Shown here piece by piece: positions 12,615-25,450 of a DNA stretch of 64,000 nt. Location of the stretch: positions 4,898,001-4,962,000 of the forward strand of contig CM066301.1 in NCBI GenBank assembly GCA_033807695.1, read 5' to 3'. The notes beneath the pieces were generated by a model that saw nothing but the letters and a program-made list of their open reading frames with translations, searched no databases and had not been told where the DNA came from. This DNA comes from Daedaleopsis sinensis (taxonomy: Eukaryota; Basidiomycota; Agaricomycetes; Polyporales; Polyporaceae). Position 1 is the first letter of the stretch; each line of letters starts with the position of its first letter. A program made the translations under genes and the position numbers.

Positions 12615-14210
12615 ATGGACGACAGCTTTCTTCCGATCGATGTGTGCGAGGACATCATCGATGCCGTCAATGGCCTGGATATAGAAGTTCGGGAATTTCT
12701 CTTGGAGGAGGAACAAACTCGCTATTTACTCTGGCGCACCGCCTCTCTCGTCTGCTCATCATGGCGCTCCCGCGCCCAGTTCAATCTCCTCTCTGACGTT
12801 CATTTGAAAACTACGTCCCATCTTAATCTCCTTGGACGCACACTCGCGGACAGGCCTGCTCTCTCATCTTTGATCGCCAAGATCAGTGTGAATAACGTGG
12901 ATTCCTACATCCCGCTACACGCCCTAGCCCAACTGGGACTCCGACCGGACGGTATTGCATTAGGTCTCAACGTCTATTGGAGGTACTATACTCCGAGGTA
13001 CCTATTAAATGCGGCTCTAAGGGACCTCCATCGTCACATCACAAGCCTTACATTCGGCCCACACTGCCGCTACGGCACTCAGTTCAGAGACGTTTTACCA
13101 GGACCGGCACTGTTCCAGTTCATCTGGGCCCTAGGTCCAAGGCTACAACACCTCGACATCCGGTGTCTCAATGGCAGTTTACGCCAAGGTAAATGTCCCT
13201 CATCCAGTACCCGTGGCAGGTCGGAGTCAGATTCTGGATGCTCGGCCTTACGGACACTCCACTTGAACGTGAGTGTGCTCTATCTTTGGTAACCTATTTA
13301 CAAGTATTTCCACCGGCAGGACACCGCTGCCACTTGCATGGATTTTCCTCCTTACGCGTTCGGAACGCGCGTGCAAGACCTGGAACTTGACATCGCGGAA
13401 CGGAAACTCTCAGAATGTGAGCTGAAGGAGTTTAAACTGTCTATCATCCAGCATTGACTAATCTCTCGAGCTCTCTCTTCCCTTCTCAGATTCCACGATG
13501 CTCGACGTCATCTCCAAATTCCAAGATCTGCACACCTTGAAGGTGTCCATCACGATTTGCTCTGAGTCTAGGACACAAGACCTGTGGTTTATCATCACTT
13601 CCGTAACCTCTTACGACCAGCTTCACCGTCTCCACATCGATCTACGGCCCGGACGTACAGAAGACAGCTTCTCGTATCACGCGACCCGTGATGACTTCTT
13701 GGACGCCTGGTGCGGAAAGTGGATGCAGGACATTCTTGATCGCTTCCACGGACTACGCAGGCTATGCTGGACACTAGAGGAGAACGACAGGGATCATGAC
13801 AGTGCGTGGTGGAAGGAACAAATGACTCGACGCCCTTCGAGTCATCTACACTCCTCCGCTTCGCTTGACGTAGAGATCCTGCTCAATCACAAAGGTCTGT
13901 TCTGCGACTTCCCTATCCGATACACGAGGCTGACGTCGTGTTACCAGGCCATCACAAGTATCTTTGGGGCCCGTCGCCGTCACTGGAGGAGACCGACATG
14001 GCGATCGGGTCGTACGCGGAGACCTGCACGACGTCGGACACAGAGAACGGGAGAGAGACGAAGAACGGAACATCAGGCGACCACAGAGGCTCGGACACGG
14101 ACGATCTGACATCTGCCGTGGACACGAAGGGCGACGCGTCCGTGCGCGGCCGTGCATCGGGCGATACGGATGTTGAGTTAACTCCGAGTCCCTCCTCTCG
14201 CGCGAACTAG
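12615..14210 (+). CDS. F-box-like protein, tandem copy 2
   Basis: ATG at 12615 begins MDDSFLPIDVCEDIIDAV, close to copy 1. Four exons: 12615-13268, 13320-13416, 13490-13894 and 13948-14210 (472 aa). The introns are 13269-13319 (GTGAGT...GGCAG, 51 nt), 13417-13489 (GTGAGC...CTCAG, 73 nt) and 13895-13947 (GTCTGT...CTGAC...ACCAG, 53 nt). The first must be spliced here because it contains an in-frame TAA at 13290, whereas the matching segment stays open in copies 1 and 3. With all three introns removed the gene is uninterrupted, so it is not a pseudogene. The C-terminal tail is acidic and Ser/Thr-rich (TDMAIGSYAET then DTENG). Family role: probable SCF substrate adaptor. The target is unknown. 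Confidence 0.75.
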
Positions 14211-17200
14211 GACGCGGACGGGGGAGGGAGGCTTGCGGGTGCGTCTGCGTTGTGAGCTTGAGAAGGTGAAGGGCGGGCCGAGGGGTCTGATAACGTCGAC
14301 GGTGGATCCGATGGACACTGGCTGCGGGAATTCGAGTTCCTAAATTCGTGTATTGCGACGGTACTGTATCAGACAGACATTGGGACCTGTGTGCTCTACC
14401 AGTGGTCGGAACGAGCGATACGACTTGCTCTGGAACTGAATAAGTACTGGTACGCGCCTGGACTCTACTACACTCGCTCCACCGTCTTGAGAGACGTCGT
14501 GTCGCGCTGGTAACAAGAGAGGGGATCTAGATGGTTAGTAAAGTACAGTGACGACTAGCATTGGACCGGAGCTCACAAATGTTGCTGACGGCTCGTTCTG
14601 GTTCGTGGTGGATACTGGACGAGATGGTGTCCAAAACGCGCGGCGGGCCGGCGGCCCAGGGCGGCCCTGGGCGCATCGGCGCCTACATACAACTTGAACT
14701 ACGTCGACCCTCGTCCTGCATGTGCTGTTACCTGCTGTTACAGTCTACCTGCTCAGGTCTCTCTCTCGTCGACATCCCTCCGAATCTCCTTCTTTCTCTA
14801 GACTGTGACGCTCTCTGGCGGTACTTGGTTTGGACAGGGCCGCCCTAGGCTTCGCACCCGCAATCCGACTCTCCATCCGCCCTCAAGCAAGCATCATCGG
14901 CCCTCAAGCAACCATCATCGTTTCATCAAGAAGGAAGCCCACAATATCTACCAGTCATGTCGCTCGGTTCACAGATGCTGCTGCTGCATGTTTCGAGCCA
15001 ATGTAAGGGTCTATTTGGCAAGTCTCTATCCTGCTCCTGGTCGTTGCAATCCCTCCGATGCCAACGCGTCTCGAACGACGTCGGTTCTCCCTCCCTGAAG
15101 TTGGACCTGAACAGGTCCCAGTCCTGTACAACTCGCACACGGCTTGATATCCGTATATATTTTTACCGTTCTGGCCGATCTACGAGAGTACAATCACGTC
15201 CGCCATGCAAGCTCGAGAGAGCATCGTCCAGTGCCAACTCCTCCGTCAGACGATGGCAGGTGCGTCCATTCCCTTCCGCTGCTTCTGTGCCGTATGTCCT
15301 CGCAAAACCCTTGTGCGCACGCCTTCCACAACCACAAGCCAATTCCCACACGCGCGACCTCGGAACGAGTGCCCATGTCCACGCACTGTCCGTGTTAGAC
15401 CTCTGGTTAGTAGCCTGCTCAGACGAGTGTCGGTGAGTTCTTCCCTCCGAGAGCGAGCGCACATCCTGGAACCTCGCGCTGCGACAGCGAGGAGAACGGC
15501 AAGTCCTATCATCTGCAGGTTCGCCTTTGCGTCCGTCTTCCCTCAAAAGTACGTCTATCTGCGTTGTTTTTTTCGTACGAACATCCAGATTGAGCGAGAA
15601 CTCTCATCGACAGTGCCAGGCAGTCACCCTGCACTGCCGCCTCAACTTCACATATGACTGGACCTATACCACAGTCGCGATGCGCTGGGACCCCGAGAGT
15701 CGGAATCTCCCTAGTAGCTGCCAACCCGTATGTGCGTCAGCGATTGCTATCGACGCTCGCATACTCACGCTGGTTCACCTACAGGAATCCACAAATCCTC
15801 GCGGAGCGCACTACGCATACCCGGCGCTCGCGCGCGGGCTTGTCTCCGTCTCGTTCGCGTACGCGGTCGACGGCTGCATACACATTATGCGGTGAGTGGC
15901 CCCGGGTGTCTACAGACCGCGACAGAACGCAGCTCACACGCATCCGGCCCGTCGCAGAACTGCGTGGACATATCGCGACGGCAACCGGATCGCAGCGGCG
16001 GCATTGCCTTCAAATGTGGCTCCCGAGAGGTGGACGGACAACGTTTCCAGTCTCGAACTCGAGCCTGCACGAGTTGTTGTTGGGCCAGTTCTCCGCCGAT
16101 GGCACTCTTGAAATCGAATTATCTGAGGCTCTCGCAGCGGGTCCGTTCATATGCTGTAGCTGGCAGCCAAGCATCGCGGCCTCGTCCGGACGACACTCGA
16201 CCATCTATGTCAATATCTGGATGTGGATGTGAGTGTCAGTCCGCGGCCGACGTTCGTATCAATACGCACACCGGTTTGTTGCTGATACGACTCACGCAGC
16301 CCCGTCCGAGTCCGCCCAGTCGTTCAGAATCACGTCCACGAAAGGGCGGCGGAGACCTGAGAGCCTAGGAAGCTTGCGCAACCGCTGCCAGCTGCGGTCT
16401 GTGTAGGCGGCCGACGTCGTGCGGGCCCACGCAGTGGATCAAGGGCCCGCGCTACCTCTAGACGGTCGCGGCATGTCGATTGCAAGTCGCCCGGGTCACG
16501 GGCACATGCAGCTTGCACATACCTCCCGGCGCCCGTCGACCTGCGAATGCGAACGCGAATGAGCTCGCACAGCAGACCTTGGCCCGAAGATGCAGGTCGA
16601 CACGGACGCGATGTCCGAGGCGGATATATGCGTGCGTTGCGTGGCCGACTCGAAGTCCGACAGTTGGTCGTTCGTTCGTTCGTTCGTTCGTTCGTTTCAT
16701 CCGAGTCTGGGGTGTGGGGCCCTCTGCTGCCGGATGCGTATAGCAAACTGGACAGCTACTCGCAGGACGGACGGGGCCTGGACGGTGGGCATCTCCTTCT
16801 AGTTGCAGACGACGGCTCGAAGAATGGGTGCCCCGTGCAGGCCCGCTAACACCGAGTTGTATCCTACTGCGCCCAAGTACTGATAAACATGTTCCGCGTG
16901 CGTATATTCATCTCATTCAAGTGAGTCGACATTGTCGCCGTGTCGGTTGTGTAGGCTACATGAAGCATAGCATCGCAGGTCCGCAGCTGCGGGCTGGTAG
17001 AATGTCGTGACCCGTCTTGATCGAGAGAGGCTTGCGCCGGGCTCGAACAGTCAAAATGCTTCAGGCTCTGTACTTATGGTCGCAGTCCGCGATAGACCTG
17101 GTCCGAGTTCGAACGTACCTATGGTGTATTCCTCCACCATCAGGTTCTGCGACATGCATCGCCGCCCCTGCTCCATCCTCATTTCGGTGGTCTGCCGCCA

Positions 17201-17476
17201 AAGCTGGGACACTGGGAGAGCACGAGAACTGTCGGCGTGCAGTATGCATAGGTTCAGGCACGAGATGTTGAGTTTCGAAGCCCTGTCATGTATGAATGTG
17301 TCGGTTCAGTGCCTCAAGGCTGTCTGGGCGGCGTTCGAATCGAGAAGTGCGGACCTCGTGCTGTATAAACGTGGACTCGGCTGCAATGCGATGAGTGAGA
17401 TACAAGTAGAACGGTACGCTGATGACACCACCGCCGTGACCTGCTCATCGCCCCTCCTCTCTATATTGCAAACTTC
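14211..17476. other. intergenic region between F-box copies 2 and 3
   Basis: Holds the flank of duplicated unit 3 (from about 14985) and a tetranucleotide repeat. Several frames of 100-200 codons overlap each other, but none shows a recognisable family or consistent splicing. Confidence 0.5.
16668..16695. repeat. TCGT tetranucleotide microsatellite
   Basis: Seven perfect copies of TCGT. Confidence 0.9.
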
Positions 17477-19142
17477 ATGGACAACAGTCATCTTCCCATC
17501 GATGTGTGTGAGCACATCATCGATGCCATAGGCTATGGCATGAACATGCACACCCGGCGAGATACCTTGGGGATAACACACCTAACTCGCTATTCAGTCT
17601 TACGCACCACCTCTCTCGTCTGCTCATCTTGGCGTTCCCGCGCCCAGTTCAATCTCCTCTCTGATGTTGTATTGGAGACCGGATCCCATCTTGATCTCCT
17701 TCTACGCACACTCACGGAGAGGCCTGCTCTGACATCTTTGATCGTCAGGATTAGTGTGGATAATCGCACACGCTTTTCCTACATCGCGCTACACCGCTTA
17801 GCCTTCCTGGGACTCCGACCAGACGGGATTGCATTGAAGCTCGCAGTCGCTTGGAAGTACTATCCTCCGCGGTATCTGGATGCTCCTCTAGGCCACCTCC
17901 ACGGTCACATCACAAGTCTTTCGCTTGGTCTAGACGTCCGCGGCTCTTCCTTTCCAGCAGTTCTCCGCTTCATATGGGCCCTTCCAAAGCTACAACACCT
18001 CGTGCTCTGGCGTCTCAGTAGTGATCTTCAGCAAGCATATCCCACATCCTGTACCCGTGGCAGGTCCGAGTCGGATTCTACATGCTCGGCCCTGCGGACA
18101 CTCCGGTTGGATGTGAGTTTTCGGTTTTGTTGGCAGCCTCTAGTACGTCAAGTTTACAAGCATCTCCAGAATGACGCTGTCCGGCTTCATTTCCCTCCCT
18201 ACGCGTTCGGAACGCTCGTGCAAGACCTGCAACTTGACCTCACGGGCCGGAGACTCTCGGAATGTGAGCTGAAGGAGTCCAAATTCTTTATCATCTAGCA
18301 TCAACACTGATCTCTCTCTCTTTTCTTCTTAGATTCTCATATTTTTGGCGTGATACGAAACTTCCGATATCTGCACACATGCGCATTGCAGATGCATTTC
18401 GTTGAACCTTCCGAAGACGATCACTCTCCTATGGGGACTGCCTACAGAAGTATTCTTGCATCCCTCACCCCATGCAAACAGCTCTATAGTCTCAGCATTC
18501 GACTGTTCACTGTCCTTCAACATATTGCCGGACTGAGCCTGAGCTATTTTACCACCCGTGATGGCCTCTTAGATGCCTTGGTCGGAGAGCGGATGCAAGA
18601 CATTTTGGGTCGTTTCCATGGACTCCGCAAAATATTGTGGACTCTCACAGAAAACAATCTCCACTGTGATAGTGCCTGGTGGAGGGAGCAAATGAACCGC
18701 CGCCTTTCTAACCGTATTCGCTCGACAATCTCATTCGACGTCAAGCTAGATTTTCCGATCGGTACACGCTCAGGTCTGTACATCCTGCTACTTTCACATT
18801 AGATATACACTGACTTCGTGCTCATCAGCCTTATACGACCATATATGGGACAATTGGCCATGGGTCACGGAAGCGATGGGGGCGTACACGGAAAATAAAA
18901 TGCATGCGGAGGACCCGGACGGGATGGATACAGTGGACTGGGCGGACACAGACTCGGATCATGACATCGACACAGGATACGAGATACCACGCGCTCAGAG
19001 TGGCTCCGAAGACGATGACAACGGACGCGAAGGACAATGCGAAGGGCACGACGGAGACGCAGCTCGCACCCTTCGTGCAAACGCGAACACAGGCGGCTGG
19101 GGCACCGGCGTCGGGCAGCGGGAGAACGAGAATGTGGAGTAG
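17477..19142 (+). CDS. F-box-like protein, tandem copy 3 (most diverged)
   Basis: ATG at 17477 begins MDNSHLPIDVCEHIIDAI. Four exons: 17477-18112, 18170-18263, 18333-18773 and 18829-19142 (494 aa). The introns are 18113-18169 (57 nt, open and a multiple of three), 18264-18332 (GTGAGC...TTCTTAG, contains an in-frame TAG so it must be removed) and 18774-18828 (GTCTGT...CTGAC...ATCAG, 55 nt). The third intron restores the frame into a long acidic tail (DWADTDSDHDIDTGYE). The central part keeps the shared pattern of FIWALPKLQHL, SESDSTCSALRTL and PPYAFGT. Compared with copies 1 and 2, the region after residue about 270 has diverged most, as expected if the substrate-binding half evolves fastest (inference). 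Confidence 0.72.
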
Positions 19143-20439
19143 GCGAGCGAAGTGGAGGGGAAGCGTCTACGCACACGCGGCGTGCAGACCTGGCGGAGAG
19201 GGAGCGCTGGACATGGATTCGAATCTCACAGTCCACGTACAGCAGCGGGGAGATGGGACGAGCTCATCGAACCGGTGTGGAAGGAGGCGGAGGAGGGAGG
19301 CCCGCGGGTGCGTCGGGTGGTTCGAGAATGCTTTCGACATTGCGTGTGGATCCGGACGGACAGTGACAGCCAGGTCCCGGATTGCAGAATGTAACATATG
19401 TAACAGTATTGCATTGAGCGGATACTCGAAACCTGCGTGCTCTACTGGCGGGCGAAACGAGCTACACGGCTCGCTATAGCACTGAATCCTAATCGTTCGC
19501 ATAACGTGGACACAATGCCGACGACGAGCCGCATTGCGCGCAGGCGAGTACCCGCCTCAAGGTTGTGAGTGTGAGGGGAAACGAAGAGCTGCGCGCTGCT
19601 TTGACAGCATGATATTCTTTCTCTTCCGGTGGCCTAGTCGAGAGGAGAGTCAGCAAGCAATGCGCTCCATTCCGAGTGCGGTGAATGTTCAAGATTATAT
19701 ATGCATGGAATGAATGCCTCTAGAGGCTCGAGCTCGAGGGGCTCGCTGTTCCGAGAATTCGTATATGACGGCCCGACGAGAGTGTGGGGAGACACCCCCG
19801 CCAGTGGTTGCCTCAATCAGCACTGTACCATGATCCATCGGGAGGGGCGGTATGGGAGACATCCTCGTTCGACATCTTCTTGTAGACTCGCTGATTGCTG
19901 TGTGGACGACTCGGGTCGCTCACGCCTGTGGGAAAACGCGATCGTGCAAATGAGCGTCGGCGGCGAAGCCAATGGTAAGGGCAAGTGATCCCTTCCCTTC
20001 GTCCTACTTGGGCCAAATGGATGAGCTCTGCCTATCAGGTAGCTGTTCGCAATGCTCTGTGGCCCTACCTCAGTCGATGGGCGTCAGGCTTGGGACCGGT
20101 ACGATGGTGCGAGAGGACGTAGGGAAGAAGATCGTAGCTAGGTCCGTGCTGGAGATAGCGGCGGCGACACCAGGATGCACACGTGCGAGGGCGTCGATCC
20201 CGTCATTCGCTTGGCAAAAATGAGCAGAGGGCTTTCGACAACGACGGCTAAGGTCCGTGCCTCGTCCTTCCTCCGCGCGACCATGCTGGCAGCACGCAGA
20301 TCCGTCGGCGTGGTCTCCCGATAAATTGACGGAAGGAAGTACGACAGACGTGCTTCGCTCGTGATCCGTAGGCGACCAGGATCGGGGAGGTGGAGTGTGC
20401 GCTGTGTACGGGGTGATGCCGGCGACGTCCGTGCCTCGC

Positions 20440-20600
20440 GCACCCTGTACGGGCTCAGGCTCGAAGGCGACCAGTCCGATCGGTGGGGGGTTCTCGTCCT
20501 CCCCGGCGCTCCCCTCCCGCAACGCAGCGCAGAGGTGGGCAGATAAGCTCGGGCTGCTGTCGGATAGGCTCGAGGGTGCGCGCAAATGCTCCTGACCCTA
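20440..20600. repeat. dispersed repeat family A, copy 2
   Basis: Contains GGCTCGAAGGCGACC, GGGGTTCTCGTCCTCCCC and GATAAGCTCGGG in the same order as at 8395-8510. Confidence 0.6.
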
Positions 20601-20889
20601 AGTCGCTTCTTAGGTAAAGGAGACTTGCTGTCCATACGATGGGGTCTCGATTAGGACAGGTCGTGCGCTGGAGAGGCAGCGGAGTCGAAGTGCTGCCTCT
20701 GGTCGGTCGGTTGGTCGATCCTAGCCATGGGATATCAAAGAAGTCCCGTAAAGTGTCAGAGACTCGACTCACAGCGAGGAAGGCCTGAGGCGATCTTGCG
20801 TCTCCGTTCCTAATCGGAATCGCGAGGGAGAACATACGTTTGCTAGTGCTGTCGGGATGCGGCCGTGCCGGGCGACGTCCGCATTTCGC

Positions 20890-21030
20890 GCACCGTGTAC
20901 GGGTTCGGGCTCGAAGGCGACCGGGGCGACTGAATAGTACGCAGGGTGCGGGGTTCTCGACCTCCCCGCTCTCCTCCGCAGCGTAGCGCAGATAAGCTCG
21001 GGTTGATGCTGTCGGATAGGCTTGGTGACG
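20890..21030. repeat. dispersed repeat family A, copy 3
   Basis: Contains GGCTCGAAGGCGACCGGGG, GGGGTTCTCG, CCTCCCCGCTCTCCTCCGC and GATAAGCTCGGGTTGATG. It lies only about 450 bp after copy 2, so the two are a local tandem pair. Confidence 0.6.
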
Positions 21031-21435
21031 TTTGCGCACGAAGTTGCGAATACCAGCGGTCGAGACCTCGAGGAAACGGGAACAGGCTGACCAGACTCTG
21101 CCACTATTGGTTGATCGGTCGATCCTGGCGACGGAGATCAGGAGGTTGAGAGCGCCATAGGGTGTCAGAAACTCACAGCGAGGAAGGCGGTCGTGCGTCT
21201 CTGTTGCCGTTCGGAATAGCGAAGGAAGTTAGACGTTTGCTAGTGCTGTCGAAATGCGGCCGTGCCGGGACTCGTCGTCCGGGGTACGGGCACGGGCATG
21301 GCCGCGGGCAGGCCGTTGGGAGGGCGCGGTAGCAGTCTCTCCCTGTCAGGCTGCCAGGAATGATGTCAAAAAATACGTGAGTACTCGAGTACTCGAGAGT
21401 TCTTATCACAATAACGTACATCGCACAAGCACGTA

Positions 21436-21575
21436 AGTTCAAGTCGCCGTCCGGTTTCGGAGGCAGACGCACAGACGCAGATGTAGACGAGTCAGACGGT
21501 CGAGCTGGGCTGGGCGGATCGCGCATGTGATTGGGATTATTGTGGTCCGCATTGACAGATGCGGGCGAAAGCTGC
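21436..21575. repeat. dispersed repeat family C, copy 1
   Basis: Shares GTAGACGAGTC, GACGGTCG and TGACAGATGCGGGCGAAA with 22431-22540 in the same order. Confidence 0.55.
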
Positions 21576-22430
21576 GGCCTGCGGTCCAGACACCTCCAGT
21601 CTTCCAGGTGCCAGTGCGCCGGTCGGGATGCGTCACTGCGGGAAGATTAAGAGTCGAGAAGGGCGGAAATGAACGTTGAAACGTTGAATGTTGAACGCGA
21701 GATGGACGTGCGTGTGGGTATTTACGGCAGAAATGAAGGGGTGGAGGATCTTGCGCCTGGCGCGTACGAGGATCCGGGCCCTTAAAGCTCTGCGTATACG
21801 TTCGGGCGTCCTGCCCCGTCCAAGATCCGACCGTGAACGCCGAGAAGGCTGGACCGACTGCTCTGCTGAATGTTTGGGGTGCGAGGAGATGGTCGTGACG
21901 AAGAGGAATGCAAGCGAAAGGACGTGTATTCCTGGACACGATCAGTGTACAGGTCTTGGGAACAGGAAAGTCAAGTCCACTTCACGTGACTTTTGGCACC
22001 GCGACCCCTGGCACCTCCTAGACGGAAGGCATTCCCCGCGACGACATAAAGGCGAAGGTATTTCCGAGTCCTGTATGTCGGACTGTTCGAGAGGAACTGG
22101 AAGACCATTGCAATGAGCCCAGGTATGTAGGAGCGGGAGTCGAGGGAAGTTCGGCGGCGCCGCTGGGCGAGGGGTGGCAAAGCCTGCCCAAGGCGCGGCG
22201 CCTTCGAACTTCCCGAATCTCAAGTTACTATGTGACTAGAATTCATAGCGAACCAATCGTGTCCAGGTCTGCCCGGAGGGCCCTACGTATGCAGATGAGA
22301 GGCACAGAACGATCCGATCCGAGGCCTGCCAAGCGGCGTGCCCCAGCATTCGATATTCAAGGTCCGAAGTGGCGGAGAAAGAGAGAACAAGGCTTGTGGA
22401 CGGTGACGTGTGTCGCCCATGTAAGTACAG

Positions 22431-22540
22431 GCCCGTTTAGACCCAGGGGTAGACGCATAGACGTAGACGAGTCGGACGGTCGGGAATGTGATTGTGCTGG
22501 AATTCCCATTGACAGATGCGGGCGAAATGTAAATCTGTTC
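22431..22540. repeat. dispersed repeat family C, copy 2
   Basis: See copy 1 at 21436-21575. The block TTGACAGATGCGGGCGAAA is identical. Confidence 0.55.
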
Positions 22541-24639
22541 TCGGCGGTGGCCGCTCGTCTGGACACTTCATAGATGCGGGTTTCCAGCTGCAGTGCGAGA
22601 AGGAGGTCGACAAGGGGCGTGCGTAGGTGAGGCTGTCAATTGAGCGGAAGATGCCAATGCGGCCTGAATTCCGTGCGAGAAGGGGCGGATATGAACGCGG
22701 GATGGATGACCGTGCGCGTGAAATGGAAACGGCGACTCGGAGGGCGGGAGAATGCTCCGAAGGAATGCGAGGATCTATTAGTCGACGGTCGAGACGGGGG
22801 CGAACGGAAGCAGAAAGATGCGTGTTATGGAGAGGAAGGAGATGGGAGGCACAGAGGCGCGATGAGAACGATCCGATCTGAAGCCTGCCAAGGCCCGAGC
22901 AGTAGATTTTGAAGATGGAAGCCCGAGGTTGTGAACGACAGACGACAGACACCGCGCAAAGAGAACTGATTCGACACCGAGAGCCCCAGATGTAGTTGCA
23001 TAGTGACGCCCGCCTCGTCGTGTAAGGGAACTCAGAGAGAGCCCGGTGGTGGGACAGCGGCGACAAGTTGGCTGGAACGCAGGCGTAGATCAGTTTGTGT
23101 TGAAAGGGAAATGCGAGATGCAATATAGTACTTGGGGAACTACATGCAACCGGACGGGCGATCACTTGACGATACACGGGTGCTCGAGGCTGGCAGTGGC
23201 TTCGAAGTATCCGAAGTCGGAGGCCTGTTGGACCTTGTCATGGCAACTACTCTGGTCCCTGCTATAGCTCATAATATGCTCACGATGGAGTCCGTACCGT
23301 CAAAGTGTAGGGTATAGTGGTCGTCGTTCGATGAGTGGGAGGATGAGTGTGGGAGGATGAATGCAAGAGTCACCAGTTATGGGAGCCGCCCGAGGTTTTG
23401 CACACGCTTACGTAAGCTTAGACGGTTTACAAACTGCCAGCTAAATCTCGCAAATCGATTCCATGTACTTACTACACATTCTATAAACTGACACAGGCTT
23501 TTCGCCGACGGGAGACGGACGAGGGCGCGTTTTGCTTGCGGAGAGACGGCGGATGGTGCACCGGTGAGTGATCGCGTCTTACGGAGTAAATGATCGCGAC
23601 AGCCAAGTTATGTACTACCTCCCTTGGAATGGTAGGAGTCAGCTCAAATCAACGGAGCCGCCACCACCTCCAGACCGAAATCAGATGCTTCTGGCAAGCT
23701 TCTGGTGATAAAATCCCTGCTCGCGATAAGCACTCGGAATGACGTCAAAGGAGGGGAGGCGGGCTGAGGATGGATGATTATCAGAACGGTCAAACGGCGT
23801 CGATCCGTCGTGGCGTCGTCCACGACCTCCTTGAGGCTAGTACCTCCAGCCGGCCTAAGTCGCAGGTCCTTCATTAAATTCACCGCCACCAAGAGCTCCG
23901 TATGCACATGATTTCATCCACTCATTCCAGGAACCACGAAGTTCGAACGCGCGGAGGGCAGGGGGCGCTAATTGCAATTTGCTGTATGTCTCGGGAACGT
24001 GGATTGCGAGTAAGTCGGGAGTCGGGAGTGCTCGCGCAACGCTCTCGCAGGACACGCTCCCGATGTCGGACGACAACGGCGGCGGTCCCCAGCATCGTAT
24101 TCACCAGTGCCTGGCGTTAACACAAGCCTGTGGGACATTTATCTGTCACCGTCCCGACCTGCCGCAACGTGTCGTCGTCGACGAGTATCAGCCATCCGCG
24201 TCAAGGTAGGCCTGCGAGAGACAGCTGGGAGGAGAAGCGGGCCCTCGTCGATCGGGCGGACGCATACGAGACTGGAAGCCGAGCCTAGTCAAGGGACTCC
24301 GAGTCGGACTCGAAGCTTCCGAATCGGTTGGTGCCGTCCAATCGCGGGCAGAGCAGGGCACTCTGAGTGCACCGTGCCCGTGAGAGGGCAAGAGGAGTCG
24401 GTAGTGCGTATATGCGCTCCGAGACTCGACGAGACTCGACGGGTCTCGCTATTCGTCAGTCCGAGGGAGGTGGAGAAGCTTCGCCCGCGTGTGCGGGGCG
24501 TGCTCTCGGCTTGGGTGTCGAGTCTGTGTAACGGGACGGGCAGCTCGGTGGAAACATGGGGTCTAGCCTTCCGCGGAATGCGCACCGCAGAGACCGCGGA
24601 AGTAGAGAAGATGCCGGTGCGGGCGCAGGAGGTAACTGT

Positions 24640-25450
24640 CGTCGGTGTTTGCGAGCGGCCGGGGGGCGCGCTGCGCGACGGTGGGGAACAAACTTAGATC
24701 GCCTGGGCGCGCTCGAGCATGGGACAGCAGTCTTCAAAGTTCGGAATCTGGCTACCGAGGCTGTCAGCTAGGAGAGTGTCCTAGGTCGCAGCGCTGCTGC
24801 GAGCATATCGGACATATCTCCTCAGGGACATGGATGCGGCGGCGAGGTCATGCACCTTGAGCGATGTGTCGCAGCTGAAAGCCTGGGCGGACGCTGCAGC
24901 TTCCTAGCGGGGCTCCGAGGAGTCCCGCCGCTGACATTGGGGAGGGAACGGGTATCGACGACGGGTGGGTGGATATCGCGGAGGTGAGTCATGGTCGCGT
25001 TGAGCTGCAAGACTTGATCGAGGGACGTACTGACAACACGCGAGAGGGCCCGCCGGCGTATTACGGCAGAGGGTGCATAGACGAGGCTCCGGACTGAGCA
25101 GCGCGGCCTCGAGGAGCCGCGCGACTCGAACGCAACAACGACTGACCACAGTCGGAGCGTCCGAGCGTCACAATTCCAGCGCCGGGATAATATCGAGTAT
25201 CCGAGTGGGTACAATTTGCACGGATGCGTAGTATCTTCCGAGGTCACAGCCAAACGGCAACCAGCCGCGGCCCAGTACTGGTGTCGCCGGGGCAAATGCA
25301 CGCTAGAAGCAGAGTCGCGGAGATCGAGCGGCGACGAGACGGTTCGACAGTCGACTCGTGCGAGCGAGAATGTCGGGCCTTCGTAGAGGCCGAGGTTCGG
25401 ACTGCTGCGCGAGGATCCGGATGCGAAGCAAGTCGAGATCTCCGCTTTGT
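24640..25450. repeat. dispersed repeat family B, copy 2
   Basis: Collinear with 9060-9700. ACGCAACAACGACTGACC and GCTAGAAGCAGAGTC are shared, with many substitutions between them. Confidence 0.6.

Larger units (their letters stand above)
10400..14300 (+). repeat. tandem segmental duplication, unit 2 (contains F-box-like copy 2)
   Basis: The flank at 10400-10760 resembles 14985-15430 (unit 3), and 11115-12110 resembles 4700-5680 (unit 1). The unit ends in an F-box-like gene. Its 3' flank (14281-14390) resembles that of copy 1 (7729-7835): both contain GTCGACGGTGGAT and TCGTGTATTG. Confidence 0.65.
14985..19142 (+). repeat. tandem segmental duplication, unit 3 (contains F-box-like copy 3)
   Basis: Resembles 10400-10760 at 14985-15430, and unit 1 near 16110-16160 (CTCTCGCAGCG then TCCGTTCAT). 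It is the most diverged of the three units and ends in an F-box-like gene. Confidence 0.55.

Noticed and set aside
12615..13292. F-box copy 2 as a truncated pseudogene
   Set aside because: The stop at 13290 lies inside a consensus intron; removing the three introns gives one uninterrupted frame.
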